From Melanocharis versteri (Eukaryota > Chordata > Aves > Passeriformes > Melanocharitidae), in contig VZTG01007783.1 of the NCBI GenBank assembly GCA_013397845.1, positions 327,834-391,833 of the forward strand: DNA of 64,000 bases, written 5' to 3'. The notes under the pieces are model-generated. The model saw only the letters and a program-made list of their open reading frames with translations, searched no databases and was not told the origin of the DNA. The position numbers and the translations under genes were made by a program. This document shows positions 27,294 to 40,150 of this stretch, piece by piece (positions within the stretch are counted from its first letter, which is position 1; each line of letters begins with the position of its first letter).

Positions 27294-28979
27294 GTTTCCC
27301 TCTGATTTGCTGTCACAGAGGTTGCAGCTGATTTTGAATTTTTGGCTATGGCCAGGAAGAAATAAAAACCAAAAGCAGATAACGGAGCCTGGGACGACAC
27401 GCTGGGACAGGGGACGGCTATTACCTAGCTGAGAGTGCACAGACATCAGGTCTGATGGAGCACCAGGAGGAAGGGCTTCCAGGACAGAACATCTGGTTGT
27501 GGCAAACACAGCTGGCAGTCCCAGGCGGAGGGGCTGCTGTCCTTGACTTATAAGGAGCTTTTCTGGTTTTGCTGGTAGTGGAGTGAAAGCAGAGATGTAG
27601 GAGAGAGCTCTGGTCTTCAACAGTGAATAACATAGTCAATAACCTCTGAGTTATGACTTCCCTTAATTGCTGTGTAGTGTGAAGAGAACAATGCACGGCA
27701 TGTTGTGCATCTCGTCAGTATGATTGAGATGATAACCTTGCCAGGGATAAAAGCAGCAGGAAAAGTAGGAAGCTTGATGGGATTATACTTTTTGATACTT
27801 AAAAATCGATAGGTATCATGCCCATATCCACAGTCTCTTTGTGTGATATCGAACCCATACCAGTTAATATAGAGCTATTTGAACAGATAATCTCTCTCTT
27901 CCACTGAAATATTGAGTGAAAATGAAACAATCAAGCCAATAAGGAGTGATCAAAATGTCATCTCTGAAACAAAGTGTTTTCTTATGGTGGTTTCCTTCTT
28001 CTATTGATTCAGCTCTGTTTTTCTGAGTTTGCAAAGATTTTTCCAATGTGAATTCTACCTTGCTAAACTGTGAAAACCCTTCTATACATTTGAAAAGTAT
28101 TGTTTTACTAAATATTTCAGGTCCTCTAATTTTTATTAAGACTTGAATGCTTTGCTACCACGATATTTTGTTGTGAGAATGTCATAATGTCATAAAAATT
28201 CTAATTAAAAATCTTATATCAGTTAGGCTTTCTTTTACAACTTTAATAATTCATTATTTTTTGTATTCACTGGGATCATTCCAATTTCCTTTGGTGTAAA
28301 CCAGAACAGAATTTGACCTAATGGATCATATTTATTCCTATTATAATTCCACTCAGTTTAGTGGCTTAGCTAAAGGGTGAATTTATTCTTACATATAATA
28401 ATATTTGCTTTTTATAGAGAGGTGAATTTCAGAGAGGTATTCCAGATAAGAACATTTCTTTTCATTACAGCAGACAGTAGCTGAGATTTCCCTGACAATA
28501 CCAGAAATAACAACAATTTTGCTTGTTCTTGCTTCAATGCATTTCAATTTTAAAACAGCTTTACTGTTCTCAGAAGAAGACTATTTTGTAATCTGATTTA
28601 TAGTGATTCCAGGCACTTGGCTGAAAGCAAAAGGGGGAGGAAGAAAGGAAGTAGTCTAAAGGGCAGAATCAACTAGGATTCAGCTCTATTTATAAACAGA
28701 CACCATAATATGATGCCTTCATTGGCAGTTGGCTCCATGCTGAAATGACATTATGACCAGTTACAAGATCTGAAATGAATTATAAAACAATCAAAGGAAA
28801 TTAGCTTTTACTGGTCCATTCAACCAGATCAATAGCTACAGCATTTTATTTCTATGGGGTGATCTATGCTGTAGCTTGTTTGTGTAGAACCAGAGTGTTA
28901 ATGACATTACCTATCATTTTTAACGAGGATGTGCCAAGATGAATTCTGCAGCATGTTCCAAAATGAATAGGAGTACTAA

Positions 28980-29190
28980 TTAAACACACTGGCTTGGCAT
29001 TCCTTGCTTTTCATGTGCCGTGCAAAAAAAAAGTCTGAACAAGGGAAATATCAATTACACTACTCCGAGAAAAGGCTCTAGCTGCAACAGTGTGTATTTT
29101 TAAGGTGTGACATTGTTAACATCCAGCGGATCCTTAAAATACGCCCCACCATCCATGTTGTTATCCAGGCAACAATTCAAAAGAACAAAA
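28980..29190. promoter_or_regulatory. Candidate conserved non-coding element
   Basis: In AT-rich sequence lacking repeats, this block retains scattered CpGs (CTCCGAG, CAGCGGATCC, ATACGCCCC) and homeodomain-like ACTAATTAAAC near 28974-28984. At 29160-29173 lies GTTATCCAGGCAAC, whose two half-sites fit the RFX X-box pattern GTHNYY-(2)-RRNAAC, although the central two bases are not the usual AT. No alignment was possible, so the idea of conservation is inference from composition alone. Confidence 0.2.
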
Positions 29191-32100
29191 AATACTTAAA
29201 AATACAGAAATATAAAAGCCTTCAGAAGCTTCCTGTGTGGTTGTCACAAAACCTTTAGAGCAACCTTCCAAAACCTAGCTAAAAAATACCAGAGAATTCT
29301 TTTCTTAGAAACAAAATGATAGTGTATACAATACAGATTTTCTAAGCTGAGAATATAATTGGTGCATTCATAAATGTATGCTGATCATTTTGCTATTACT
29401 GCTACAATTAAAATTCTGTTTTTAACCATTTCCAAACTGCAGGAAGAGCAGGGAGAATTTTCAAAACATCTTTTTACTTGGAAGAATGCCTTGTCTTGGC
29501 ATTGTCTATTTTCTCCCTACTGAAAAGGCTGACAGTAAAAGGCAAAAAGGTAAGACTTCCACAACTCAGGGCGACACTTTCAAATGCTGTAGGTGCATAT
29601 GTGTGGTTGGTATTTTTTTTGGTGACGTACACAGCACAGATCTATTAAGGCTATAATATCTTGCCCCCTTTCTTTACAGCAGATTAAAGCACCTAAAACC
29701 AAGAGGTTTAATGTGTAGGACTCAGACGTGAGTCCAAATGAGAACTGAACACTGCCTTAAGAGGACTGACAAAAGGAAAATGGAGTCCTCTTCCCTGATG
29801 TTTGGCAGACCTTCATTTTGTCCTCCGTCTCCACGCCGGAGGGATTTACTTTCTTTCATCATTCCTCACATGGAAAATATATTGTACCTGTGACCATTTC
29901 TCTACTTTTCTCTGAAGTCCAATGTTGCTTTTATATCTTCCTGAAGATGGGAGAACCAGCAGCAATGGCCAGATTAAAAACTCTCTTCATGCCACAGCCA
30001 TCCTATGCACCTGATCTCACTGATACACAGCATGACACTTTTGAAAGCTTAGACAGGACTCCCATCAGTGCAGCCCCTTCTTCAGTGCTGTCCAGCTTTT
30101 GTGAGTAGCCATCATGAGCAAAGTCAGGTGTAATATACCCCAGCTGTTTATCTGAATGTAACAAGCACGTGGTTTGTTATGATCAGGTCTTCATCTGGGA
30201 AAAAAAAGGACTAATAAATGGAAAATGGAGAAATGAGGTTTTGCAAACTGATATGCAATTGAACGTAATGAACGTAAAGAACATCACATGCAGTCAAAAC
30301 CAGGTGGTAGTGTCTCACCTCCATTTTGAACAGGTTGAAATTACTCTAGATGAGGGAGAGGTGTGAGAAGAATGTCTGGAATTCCAGAAGAGGAATCATA
30401 GGCCACAAGTTTTGTGTTGGGCCCGTTTCTGTAAAAATGCACTGACAAGGCTGCTTTAGCTCTTAGGATATTTTTTCTAGTTTTTCCATGAGATTTCTCA
30501 TCAGACTTTGTGAAACAAAGAAAAAAAGTGCTGTGTGGAAGAAGAAAAGGTAGCCAAAGTAGTGACAAAGAAGACAGAGGAGACTACACAAACTTCTAGC
30601 TTAGAGGCATATCTCATATCTTGTGATTGTGATACTCTGAATGTGAGAGCTGTTTGATTTTTCCAGTGATAAGAGTGATTAAGCATGCACTGCATTAGAG
30701 ATCCTTAGATTCAAAACCAATGGAGTATGTCTAAGCTCATTCCCAGAAAACAGCCAGAGAAATGCAGATAACTGCCGAGCTGACTGCCTCACACGTTAAA
30801 TATATTGGCTTTGAAAATAGTGAAACATATCCCATTCACGAACAAGTTGCTGAACAGCTTTATGCTGTATGAAAGTCACTAACAGACCACTTTCACAGCC
30901 ATGCCAGCATTTAAAGTAATTCATGGGAACTTCAGCTGATAAAATAAATTTCAGTTTTCTGACATTTATGGAAAATAATATACTTTCAGTATTTCATATT
31001 GATAGAGCAGAGCTAGGATTTCATGAAATACTCCAGACGAAGCAAGTACAGCTATAAAGCTGTTGGGCTGCTTTCCCTGTCTTTTAAAGAGGCATATCCT
31101 GAAAATGGATGCTCAACCCAAAAATGTAGTTCTGGAAGAAGCATCACATTTTCTATATATTAAGACTTGAAGTTTCTCTGTTTCCTCTGTTCATCCAAAC
31201 ATATGCAGAGGTTTTTTGTCTTCTTCATGCCCAGCATGGCATACAAATTAAGCATTTTTCTTCTTTATATGATGTGGCATAATTTTCTACTTGCAGCAGA
31301 ACATAGAGCGACTCCTTGTTGGTCAATCTGCCAATCACGCATTCAGAAAAGAAGCACATCAACCTTTAGGGATGAATTAATGCTTCTGGTGCTAGGTTGC
31401 TTGAAGTGCAGATCCCTACACAACTCTGTACCCATCCCAGATTTTTATCTCCAATTCCTTACAGTTTGATAGCCTTATTTTAAGACTGATAGCAATCTAA
31501 TAGGACAGAACAGGTGTTTCCCTTGTGCATCCAACATTAATTGTCCTGCTGAAAGTTTATGGAAAAAAATGAACATCTGCCCAAGGGATGAAGAAGTCAT
31601 GAATGTATTTCTAAATAAAAGTGGAAAGAAAATACTCATTTCCAATGCCTACAGTTGTCCAAAGGCTGTGTGGTTTCCCTCTTTTCCTACCTCTACCTCC
31701 TGCAAGCTCTTTCTGGATACTTTATTCTGTGATCCTTTATGCCCTCTTCTATAGCTGTGTGTAAAAATAATTGGTAAAAAAGGGTAAGAAAATGAAAGAA
31801 TTGTCTGGATGGAACAGAAGCTAAACAGGAGTGTCATGAATAGTTTTATGTTAAACGATTACTGTACTGAAGCAGGGAAAGCTACAGCTGTGACAGCTCA
31901 AAGCTGAGAAGGGAGCCATTTGGAAGTATTCAATGACTAAAAAACGAGGATCTGAAGAAGCCATGGAGAGAGAGAGAAGTACAAGGGTACTCTCTAGGAG
32001 CTGTAGCTATAGGTGCACTGGAGACAGCAACCATCCATCAACAACTTGCTAATAGGGTAGAGGAACAAGTTTTTTACTTGCAGCCTGTTCCAGACAGAAG

Positions 32101-32802
32101 GCACTTTGGATTTCTCATTGCAAAAAGTGAGTTATGTGATAGTAGAAATAATTTGCATCCGGTCAGAAAGTATCTAAGAACTAGAACTTTACATCCCACT
32201 GCCAAAAAAAAGACTGGAACCGGTGGTAGGAGACACAGCTGAGGAACTGCCAGTAACTGGGGATGGGGTATGACCCTGGGGATCATTTCTGCATTTTTTT
32301 TATATAAACCCTTCAAATGCTGGGTAGTAAACATTTCTTTCAAATGGGCTTCTCTTCAGGGCACTAAAGTGTTCAGCTGAAACTGCCAAATACATGAAAA
32401 CACGTTTATTATCCTGTAATGAATGGTATAGGTCAAGTGAACCAAGGGAGAAGAAAAGAATTACACAGCAAGATAGGCACTTACTGTACTATGAGCAGCT
32501 GTATGGTTAGGGAGCTTATATAAATTATAGTGTATTGGTTTTCAGACAAGGTCACCAGATTAAACCAGCACAAGACCAATGAATTCAGAAGGAAATGAGA
32601 AATATTACTGCAGTGTAAAAAGCACTTCAGTTCAGCCTGTACAGTCCTTCCCTTTGCATAGAGCTGATTGTGTTGCTAGTTTAGTCAGGGAATTTCAAAA
32701 TAGCAAGCAAGGTGCTGCACTGCCATTGAAAGTACCTCCCTTGGACAATCAAACCTTAACAACAACTGAGGCTTTATTTAACAAAACCCCTTTTTTACAT
32801 GC

Positions 32803-32819
32803 TTTTTTTTTTTTTTTTT
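32803..32819 (+). repeat. Poly(T) run, 17 bases
   Basis: Seventeen consecutive T, preceded by TTTTTTACATGC. It is a homopolymer tract. Confidence 0.9.
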
Positions 32820-33100
32820 ATCTCCCTGATTTCTGGTTGCACCATCCTGGTTTGATTGTATTACAGTATTTGCTTTCAAACCAGTTTTGTTAGTTCATGG
32901 AAGGAAAAGCACTAATATTACACAAATGGAAACTGCAGGTAGAATTCTTCCATCGCAAGTTTTTAACTGGTCTGTGTTTGGCCTGAACAGACATAATAAA
33001 CACCTTACAAGAAGCAATGGGCTGGATAGAACTTTCTTGTTTGATTCACAAGGCTTCATTTGGAGTTATGGGAAGCTAAAGAAAGGCCTATGGTCAGTCA

Positions 33101-33127
33101 TTTTCTTTTTTTCTTTTTTTTTTCTTT
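33101..33127 (+). repeat. (T)nC low-complexity tract
   Basis: T-runs are separated by single C bases over 27 bases, giving a phenylalanine-rich artefact frame. Confidence 0.85.
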
Positions 33128-33899
33128 GTCGATATATATTAAAAATGAAGTTACTAAGTTTCACAGCCTGAACAATAACTTAAATAAGATCAACAAAGTA
33201 ACTAAGATAGCTGAAAACTGTCCAAAACCTGAGAAAGGACAAGAAAGCAATAAAGTAATTAAATTTTGATGGACAGTTCAGAGCTATGACAATATAAACA
33301 AATTGAATAACTTAAGCAAAAGAGTAGTTGTCAAACCCACTGTTGGGTTTGTGTGTTCTCAACCGATTTATGCGCGTTGCTTGATAGATGGTAATAGATA
33401 GCATCAATGTTCACACAGAAAAGACATAGGTGCCTACTCTTTTAGAGAAGACCTGTGTGCAAGCTGGGAATTTTTCAGATTTTCTGGGAAATGGACACTT
33501 TTATGAGATGTCTCAGCTCTATCCAAGCCCTGAGGTCCAAAAGGGAATTATTTAGGTCTCAGGAGTCTCCTCCAGTAGGGAAGCAGCTCAGTACATGTGT
33601 GTTGCACGATCAATAGGCCAGGAACAGGAGATGCCATTCCTCTGGATCTCAAAGGCAGCTCTGCCCTTTATCTTAGCCCAGTGAGCACCCCAGCCAGAGA
33701 CACAGCTGCGCACAGAACCAAAGGCAAACAGTAATTGCTGCTTTTGATACACTGGGAAGTGACAGAAAGTTGCAGGGCCTGTCAACCTTCTTTGGTGAGC
33801 CAACAAACACTGTGGTGCTCGAGAGCCCTGCCTGCTGCTTAAAGCTGAGAGCAAATCCCAAGGTGCTGCAGAGGCTGCCTGGCTCTGCTCTTGAGTGGC

Positions 33900-34060
33900 A
33901 TATCCTGCGATGCCAGTGGGCACTCAGTGCCAGCCTGCGCTAGGAAATGCTCTGCGCCTCGCCACACTGCCCCCAGAGAGCACGTCGTCGAGTCTTGTGT
34001 AAATAATGCATTCGGAGATTACTTTTATAGCAGGAATCTGTTCCGACCAAACGAAATTTT
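33900..34060. promoter_or_regulatory. Small CpG cluster, candidate regulatory element
   Basis: Ten CpG dinucleotides fall at 33908, 33938, 33955, 33960, 33983, 33986, 33989, 34013, 34044 and 34052. The surrounding kilobases are nearly CpG-free. Three lie within CACGTCGTCG, and an AT-rich segment containing AATAATGCATTCGG and a TATA-like CTTTTATAGC follows. It is too short for a classical CpG island. A conserved enhancer or an unannotated promoter would both fit; so would a GC-rich repeat relic. Confidence 0.3.
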
Positions 34061-35228
34061 TTGCTTCATGAGATATTAATTCACACAGGGATTCCATTTT
34101 TTCTCAAAACTTTTAGTCATCATACTTCATATTCTTCAAAGGTGACTGTACAGAAATATTTTGGTACTCTGTTATAAATGACTTAACCTGCTTCTTCTTG
34201 GTCACTTATGAAACTTAATGAGAATATCTCTTCACCTATACCTGGTTGCACAAAGCTGTCTATCCGGATATGTTATGTAACTTATTTTGGCACGCAGAAT
34301 TTACGTGGAGAAAAGGAGGTTCTTGCCTTTTTATCTGCTCTGCTAAATCACAAAACCACTATTAAACTGCAAAAGGTTAATGAAGTCCAGACTTTTCTGT
34401 CAGGTTCCAAAGTGAGAAAAATGTCAATTGCTGTTACTTAAAAATGTCATTAGCGCATCCGTTTAATTATGTATGAGAGACACGGTTACCACAGAGACTC
34501 TTGTGCCATGTGAGCAAAGGAAAATTTTTTAGAAGTGAGGCTGGAAGTCCCTGACTACCACCCTGCCCACTCTTGCTGCCCCACCTCTGTGTGCACACAC
34601 AAACACATATATGTACATCATGATCATTACTGGTGGGTCTGAGTTAGAAAGGTATACGTGAGAAAGCAAAGGAAAAAAAAGATGTATGGAAAAGGGCTGT
34701 TCAAGGCTTGTGGCTGGAAATGGCAGTTTCTCACAATTTTGAATCTGCTCTCAGAACAGAATGTGGGAACTATGAATCCATGGGACTAAAGAGAAAAATA
34801 ACTACCTTCTTGATCCAGCTAATATTCTTTCAGATTTATCCACCTCAATGCACGTGAGTGGCCAGCACTGTTTCCATGCGAGACTGCTCATTGTGCATGG
34901 CAGCATTAGGGTTGCAGCTGGTGATGGGTGTTCTGTCAGGGCTTGAATGTCTTACATTTGCCCAAAGCAAGAGGGCTACATTTCTGACTGACATGACATT
35001 TCGCCAGCAGACAGGTTTTGATTTTGAAAGTTAGCTTCCTTATCATAGGAAAACCAATGACTTCAGATAACAAGACAAAACCACAGGACAGGGTGTTACC
35101 CTTGCTTTGGAAAGAAATCTACAAAATTTTCAGGCTTCAGAAGGCTTCAATGCTTCTTTTTTTAAAGATAATGCTTTGCTATTTTTCAGCTTTTCACTAC
35201 TATGCCATTCTCCTCACTATAGCAAGAG

Positions 35229-35664
35229 GAATCATAGAATAGAGTTGAAAGGGACCCATAAGTATCATTAAACCCCAGCTCCTGGCCTGCACAGGGCAGC
35301 CCCAAAGGCCACACCGTGTGCCTGAGAGCATTGTCCAAACACTTCTCAAACTCTGTCAGCCTTGGTGCTGTGACCACTTCCCTGGGGAGCCTGTTCTAAT
35401 CCCCAAACAGCTTCTGGGTGAAGAACCTTTCTTTTCCTAATATCCAACCCAAACCTCCCCTGACACAACTTCGGGGTATTCCCAGGGTCCTGTCCCCGGT
35501 CACCACAGGGAAGAGATCAGTGTCTGCCCCTCCTCTTCCCCTCATGAGGGAGTTGTAAACTGCAATGAGGTCTTGCCTCAGTCTCTTTGTTTCCAGGCTG
35601 AAAGAGCCAAGTGACCTCATCTGTCCTCATACATCTTCTCCTCAAGACCCTTCACCATCTTTGT
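35229..35664 (-). mobile_element. CR1 LINE, 5'-truncated 3' fragment
   Basis: The plus strand opens with GAATCATAGAATAGAGTTG, the reverse complement of the CR1 3' terminus, so the element runs right to left. It then reads through typical CR1 3' sequence: a TTGTCCAAACACTTCTCAAA segment, CTGGGTGAAGAACCTTTC, CTGACACAACTTC, CGGTCACCACAGGGAAGAGA and TTCACCATCTTTG. It breaks off near 35664, giving about 436 bp. Minus-strand frames across it (for instance 35396-35620) match the C-terminal part of the CR1 polyprotein but carry stops. It shares this diagnostic 3' layout with the copy at 53.7 kb. Confidence 0.93.
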
Positions 35665-38600
35665 AGTAGTAATTTCTTGAAAAATTTCTAGCAAAACAAG
35701 AAGTCCCTCCTGTACTTAAGCAAAATCTTCAGACTTTAAACTGTATCTAAGTTAAAATACAAATATATATGTGAGAAGTCTATAGAAGTCTTTCTTGAAA
35801 TGCCAGATCCAAATCTGGACTCTGACTTCTGTCCTAGCTCCAGATGGTGTTTCCCAGTATAACTCTGTTTTCAGTTGCTTTTACTTTTGTCAGACTTGAA
35901 TGAAGCTGAAAACGTAAATCACCTAGCCCATGTGCTATCCAACAGTATCATAATGATGGCAGGATTTTTTGGGTTGTGACATCTGTGTAGAATCCTGTCT
36001 GCTGCTTGGCGCTCTGGTTGCTGTCAGCTCTGTGAATCGCTGTGATGCTGCAGGTGGTACAGGGGAGCCCCCTCACTGCAGCCCACTTTTGTACTACAGT
36101 TTGCACACACTCCAAATGTATTTTCTGGAACTGGCAACAGGTGCAGCCCTGCTGCAAAGACAGCCAATCTGCAGCTCTTGTACGGTGCAGCTTGGAAACA
36201 GTCCTGATGCAACCCTGGCAGCACAGTAGTGCTGTTCGGCTGTGCTGTGCAAAGATGCTGCCCTGCTCTGAGCCTTGCCTGCAGGCACAGCACACCAGCC
36301 TGGCTGCAGGGGGGATGTAATCCCCCATCAGCATCCCTCACCAGGGCATCCTCTGTCCCGGGGGTAGCTCCAGCCCAGACGTAGCCCACATAAGGGTGCC
36401 ACATGTCCCGTAGGGTTGGGAAGGTTGGTTACAGCTATGGGTTAGGAATAGTAACGTACCCAGAGAGTTATAATTTTCACTTAAGAAAGACCGTTTTTCC
36501 CTTAAGATTTTTACTTACTAGAGTCACCTACAGTCTTCTGTTTCACAGAGTAAATACTGAAACAGCTCAAAAGTCAGTTTTCTTATGGAGGAGGAGGGGT
36601 TTTCTTCCAAAGGTTATTTCCTTTTACCCCACTGAAGAACGATCACAGAAATCTACTATTTTTCTTTTCTAATCTCTCTGTTTAGAAAACCTGGGTGACA
36701 TTAGGGTCAGGCTATTCTTCAGTGACAGCTGGTTCTCATGATCACTGTGTCATCCTACCTGGCTCATTTTCTGTTGGTGACTGAAAACCCTGGAGAGGGT
36801 AATTGGAGTTGACCATCGGAACATTTTCATTGTAGCTGAAGAGAGCCATTACAGCTTCCCTATTGAATATACTTGTCTCATCTCACTGGGTATGCTACAA
36901 AAATACGTATTGGCCTGTTGGTTTTTTTTCTGTTCCAAGTGCTAGCTTATCCCCTTTTTTATTATGTTTTTCTATGGACAAATTTAATGGAATGTGATAC
37001 CACATTGTACTATAGTGTCATGTTGTTTTAATGGCCTCTGGCTCCCAGCTCTTCCCACCCAGCATCTCTTTATTTTTATGGGTAAAAACTCATGCAAAAT
37101 CAGTATTTTGTCCTCTGAAGCAAATTTAATGGTGTGTCTCTAAGTGGATTTTGTCCTCAAGCAGAATGATGTAATCTTTGAGGCCCTAGATTTTCATTAC
37201 TTTAAAAAATTTTTGTCAAAGTGGATTTGCAGTCTGAAAGATCAATAGTGGGAGAAGATAATTGTCTTAGGCAAAGTGGGGAAGAACACCAGTTGCATGA
37301 ATACCAGATTTCAGTGAAAAGAATGTGGGTAATAAGCACCAGATCCTCTTTCCTCCCTCTCAGTAATAAAGCATTTTGTACTGCTCAATATCAAATCTCA
37401 CAGACTTGCAAAACAAACACCATATACCTTGATTTGGTGATGAATAAAATTAATTTTATTCCATTAGTTAAAAGCACTAATTGAGGCTTTTAGTGTTTCA
37501 GGGTTTTATTTCTTATCTTCTCTAGAAAAGTTCATTTGTTAATGGGATTGCACATTGAGGACAGAAATTATGACTTGCGTTATTCTCATTGTTCTGTTTG
37601 TTCTCACTTCTTGTATTTTCTGAGAAATCTCCATCACACACTAATGACAGCAGCTCCTTTTCAATAAGAAACAGACCTTTTGAGAATTCATAGTCGAAGC
37701 ATACAAAGGAACAGTGTGTTGAGAGTTCTCTTTCCATCTTCAGTTGCTATATTTATCTTCTCAAATCCTTTGTATATCAACGAAGTAGAAGTTAAAAATT
37801 ATAAAAATAGGCCTTTCACTTTATCAACTCCACTGGTATATGATAACAAGCATAGGTTGAGTGTGAGTCCATTTCCTTCTTCCAGTGCTCCTGTTTGGGG
37901 AAGAAAATGTTCCTTCTTTGGGTAATAACTATTTTGAGCTCTGGCACAGAACTCAGATTCTTAAGAGATCATTTATATTACAAAGGCTCACTCTGTACTT
38001 CCTCAGTGCTTAGAGGCACATTTCAGCTTCCAAACCAAAATCTTTTTATGGTTTTTTAAAACAAATTACGGGTTTTACTTAGGGTTTTTAAAAAGAAGAA
38101 AAAATAAGGTATGAAAGCCAAATTAATATACTAGTCTTTCTAAAACAGAGAGAAAGTTGTTCCATCCTTCTTTACTTTTCCAGCAGTTCTCTGAAATATA
38201 TTTGACCCTCACACATTGTCTCTGTAAACGGAATTGTATTTCTTAAAGCCTAATGGGAAAATGATTCATAACGTCCTATCCAAGATGACAACTGGGCTGA
38301 TGGTCTAGCTAACTACATATCTGTTTCCAAATGTACTAAATTTGAATGGATGTAATCACAGTTTTTAGTACATACATGATGTTGCATGATGGCCAGAGAG
38401 ATTAGATACATTCTTGCCATAGAAGAGTCTAGTGCATGAGGCAGCGTTTATTCACACAGCTTAGGCCACCCCATGCAGCCTTTTTGCACACGTGTTCACT
38501 TCACTTGTAGGCCAGGGACTGTTTTCAATAAGTCTGATGAAAAATTCACTCGACAAATAAGGATGCAACATGGTAAATGTCCTGCCATATTATGAAAGAG

Positions 38601-40072
38601 ATTTCTATTCTAATGTCTGAAAGCAGAATTTTGATCTTCAGTATTGATCTGGTAAATTTTCAAGTATCCTATTTGACCTTTCATAAAAGATGTATTGCTC
38701 TGTTTGAGCTGATATGTTATCAAGGTGGAAAACTGTTTGTCCTTCTTAAATAACCAAAGGAAAGAATGAACCTCCTGTACTGCAGATAAATATAGTTCAA
38801 TGGGACAGGAATAGGAGGAAGAGAATCTGTTTGGAAGTATTTTAAGACATCCTTTCTTTCCTATTATTAGTGCTTGATTCCTGCCATTTTAATTTACTTA
38901 AATAATTGATGTACATCGAGTTTGGTGCTTTAAGTCATGTTTATAAAGCTTTGCCTTCATGCTGTTATGTGCTTCCAGTTTTTGAGAAAGGCACTTGACT
39001 CTGCCAGTAAGTACCCTGCTCCCAATGAACTGTGTGAGATATGTTTGCCATGGGCAGCTGCCCCTGACAGAGCAAGTCCTGCTGCTCTGCAAGATGTGAC
39101 TGCAGGTAGAAGAAGGGCAAAGCAAGAACAGAACAAGAAAAGGAGAATAAACCACCCAGAAGCTATTTTGTATTATCCTGGGGAAAGGTGCTTAGGGAGG
39201 AAGCTGAGATGCTACAGGAGCCCTTTCAGGAGAAGCAAATCAATGGGAGTGATGGATAACTTGTGTCCAAATTATATTTAGGGAAAGAGAAGGCATACAG
39301 ATGAATTTAGAAAAAAAAAAAATAGAGCAAATTTAGCCCTTGTATTTAAGCTCAATGATCACTTCCCAGGTTTGATTTTGCCCCCCACTTTTCTGGTTAA
39401 TAGTTTCTTACTCCTTCTATAAGGCTCAACGTGACTGGGTCTTTGTGTGGACCTGGATGGCCCAAGAAAGTGAAATTTCAAAAATTTTGTATTTGTGCAT
39501 GGAAATACAGAATCATTTCACCAACCAGGAGATAGCTACTAGTAGAAATATCCAAATGCTATGCAACAAATTTAAAACAACAAATAGCTTTTCTCTTGCA
39601 TCGACATACACCCGTGGCCGTTTCTCAGAAGTATTTTAAATAATATGAAAACCTGTGTGTTCTTCTGGGAAAGTCTTTCCTACCGTTGTAATTTTCTACG
39701 CCTATTGTCTAAGTAGCTTCTACCTACTGTTCTCATGCATCTAAAAGACTCTATGTGTGCAAGCCAGGTAGCTACTGGGGCAAACCAGCATGTGAGAGAC
39801 ACCAGCAGATCCCACTAGAAAAGGCTCTGTGCTTCCAGCTGCACCAGGCTTAAAGAGGTGTGAGTTATGTTTCTAATTTTATTACTTTATTGACTTCCAC
39901 TTGGGAACTGTCAATCAGAACCATACAGCCTAAAAGGCCGCAGAGGCTTCATGTTGATCTGAGAGCCCATGCAAAGCATCTGCCCAAGGAGATGGAAAAC
40001 TGAAACGCTGTCAGGTAGAGAAATGTACTGCTGGTATGCACAAGGCATTGTAAAATTTGTGCCTTAGGAATC
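35665..40072. other. Unique non-coding DNA, no gene seen
   Basis: No recognisable gene. It includes the GC-rich patch at 35948-36404, listed separately, and a 114-codon plus-strand frame (38937-39281) that is rich in basic residues and has no identifiable domain. A13 occurs near 39310. Confidence 0.55.
35948..36404. other. GC-rich, stop-poor patch with overlapping frames on both strands
   Basis: About 450 bases rich in CTGC, TGCAG and CAGC words. Five overlapping ATG-open frames run here: minus 128, 126 and 64 codons, plus 86 and 92 codons. Their coexistence in several frames is what high GC and depletion of TAA/TAG produce. The translations are rich in Cys, Ala, Gln and Ser with no domain I recognise. 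It may be an unrecognised repeat fragment, a degenerated pseudogene or part of a non-coding transcript. Confidence 0.3.
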
Positions 40073-40150
40073 TGGTTACTGGTTTAATACCAGCTTGCAA
40101 CCAAGTACCGTGCTGCCACACACTCACTTTCCTCTGGTGGAGTGGGGAAA

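Larger units (their letters stand above)
23976..35228. other. Long unique AT-rich stretch, no gene seen
   Basis: Eleven kilobases with no recognisable gene or transposon. Open frames reach 127 codons on the minus strand (27237-27620) and 111 codons on the minus strand (33588-33923). Both lie in GC-richer patches and neither has an identifiable domain. Small features inside this interval (palindrome, A/C tract, T-runs, two candidate regulatory elements) are listed separately. Confidence 0.6.

Noticed and set aside
27237..27620. 127-codon minus-strand frame
   Set aside because: Its C-terminal Phe/Leu-rich end is the translated (AAAAC)n microsatellite, and the rest has no recognised domain.
32803..32819. 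Poly(T) as the tail of an antisense processed pseudogene or SINE
   Set aside because: No gene-like or SINE-like body to the right, and no flanking duplication.
38937..39281. 114-codon frame with nearby GTAAGT-like and CAGGT sites, possible exon
   Set aside because: The splice-like words occur inside the frame without a consistent exon phase, and the basic-rich translation matches nothing I recognise.
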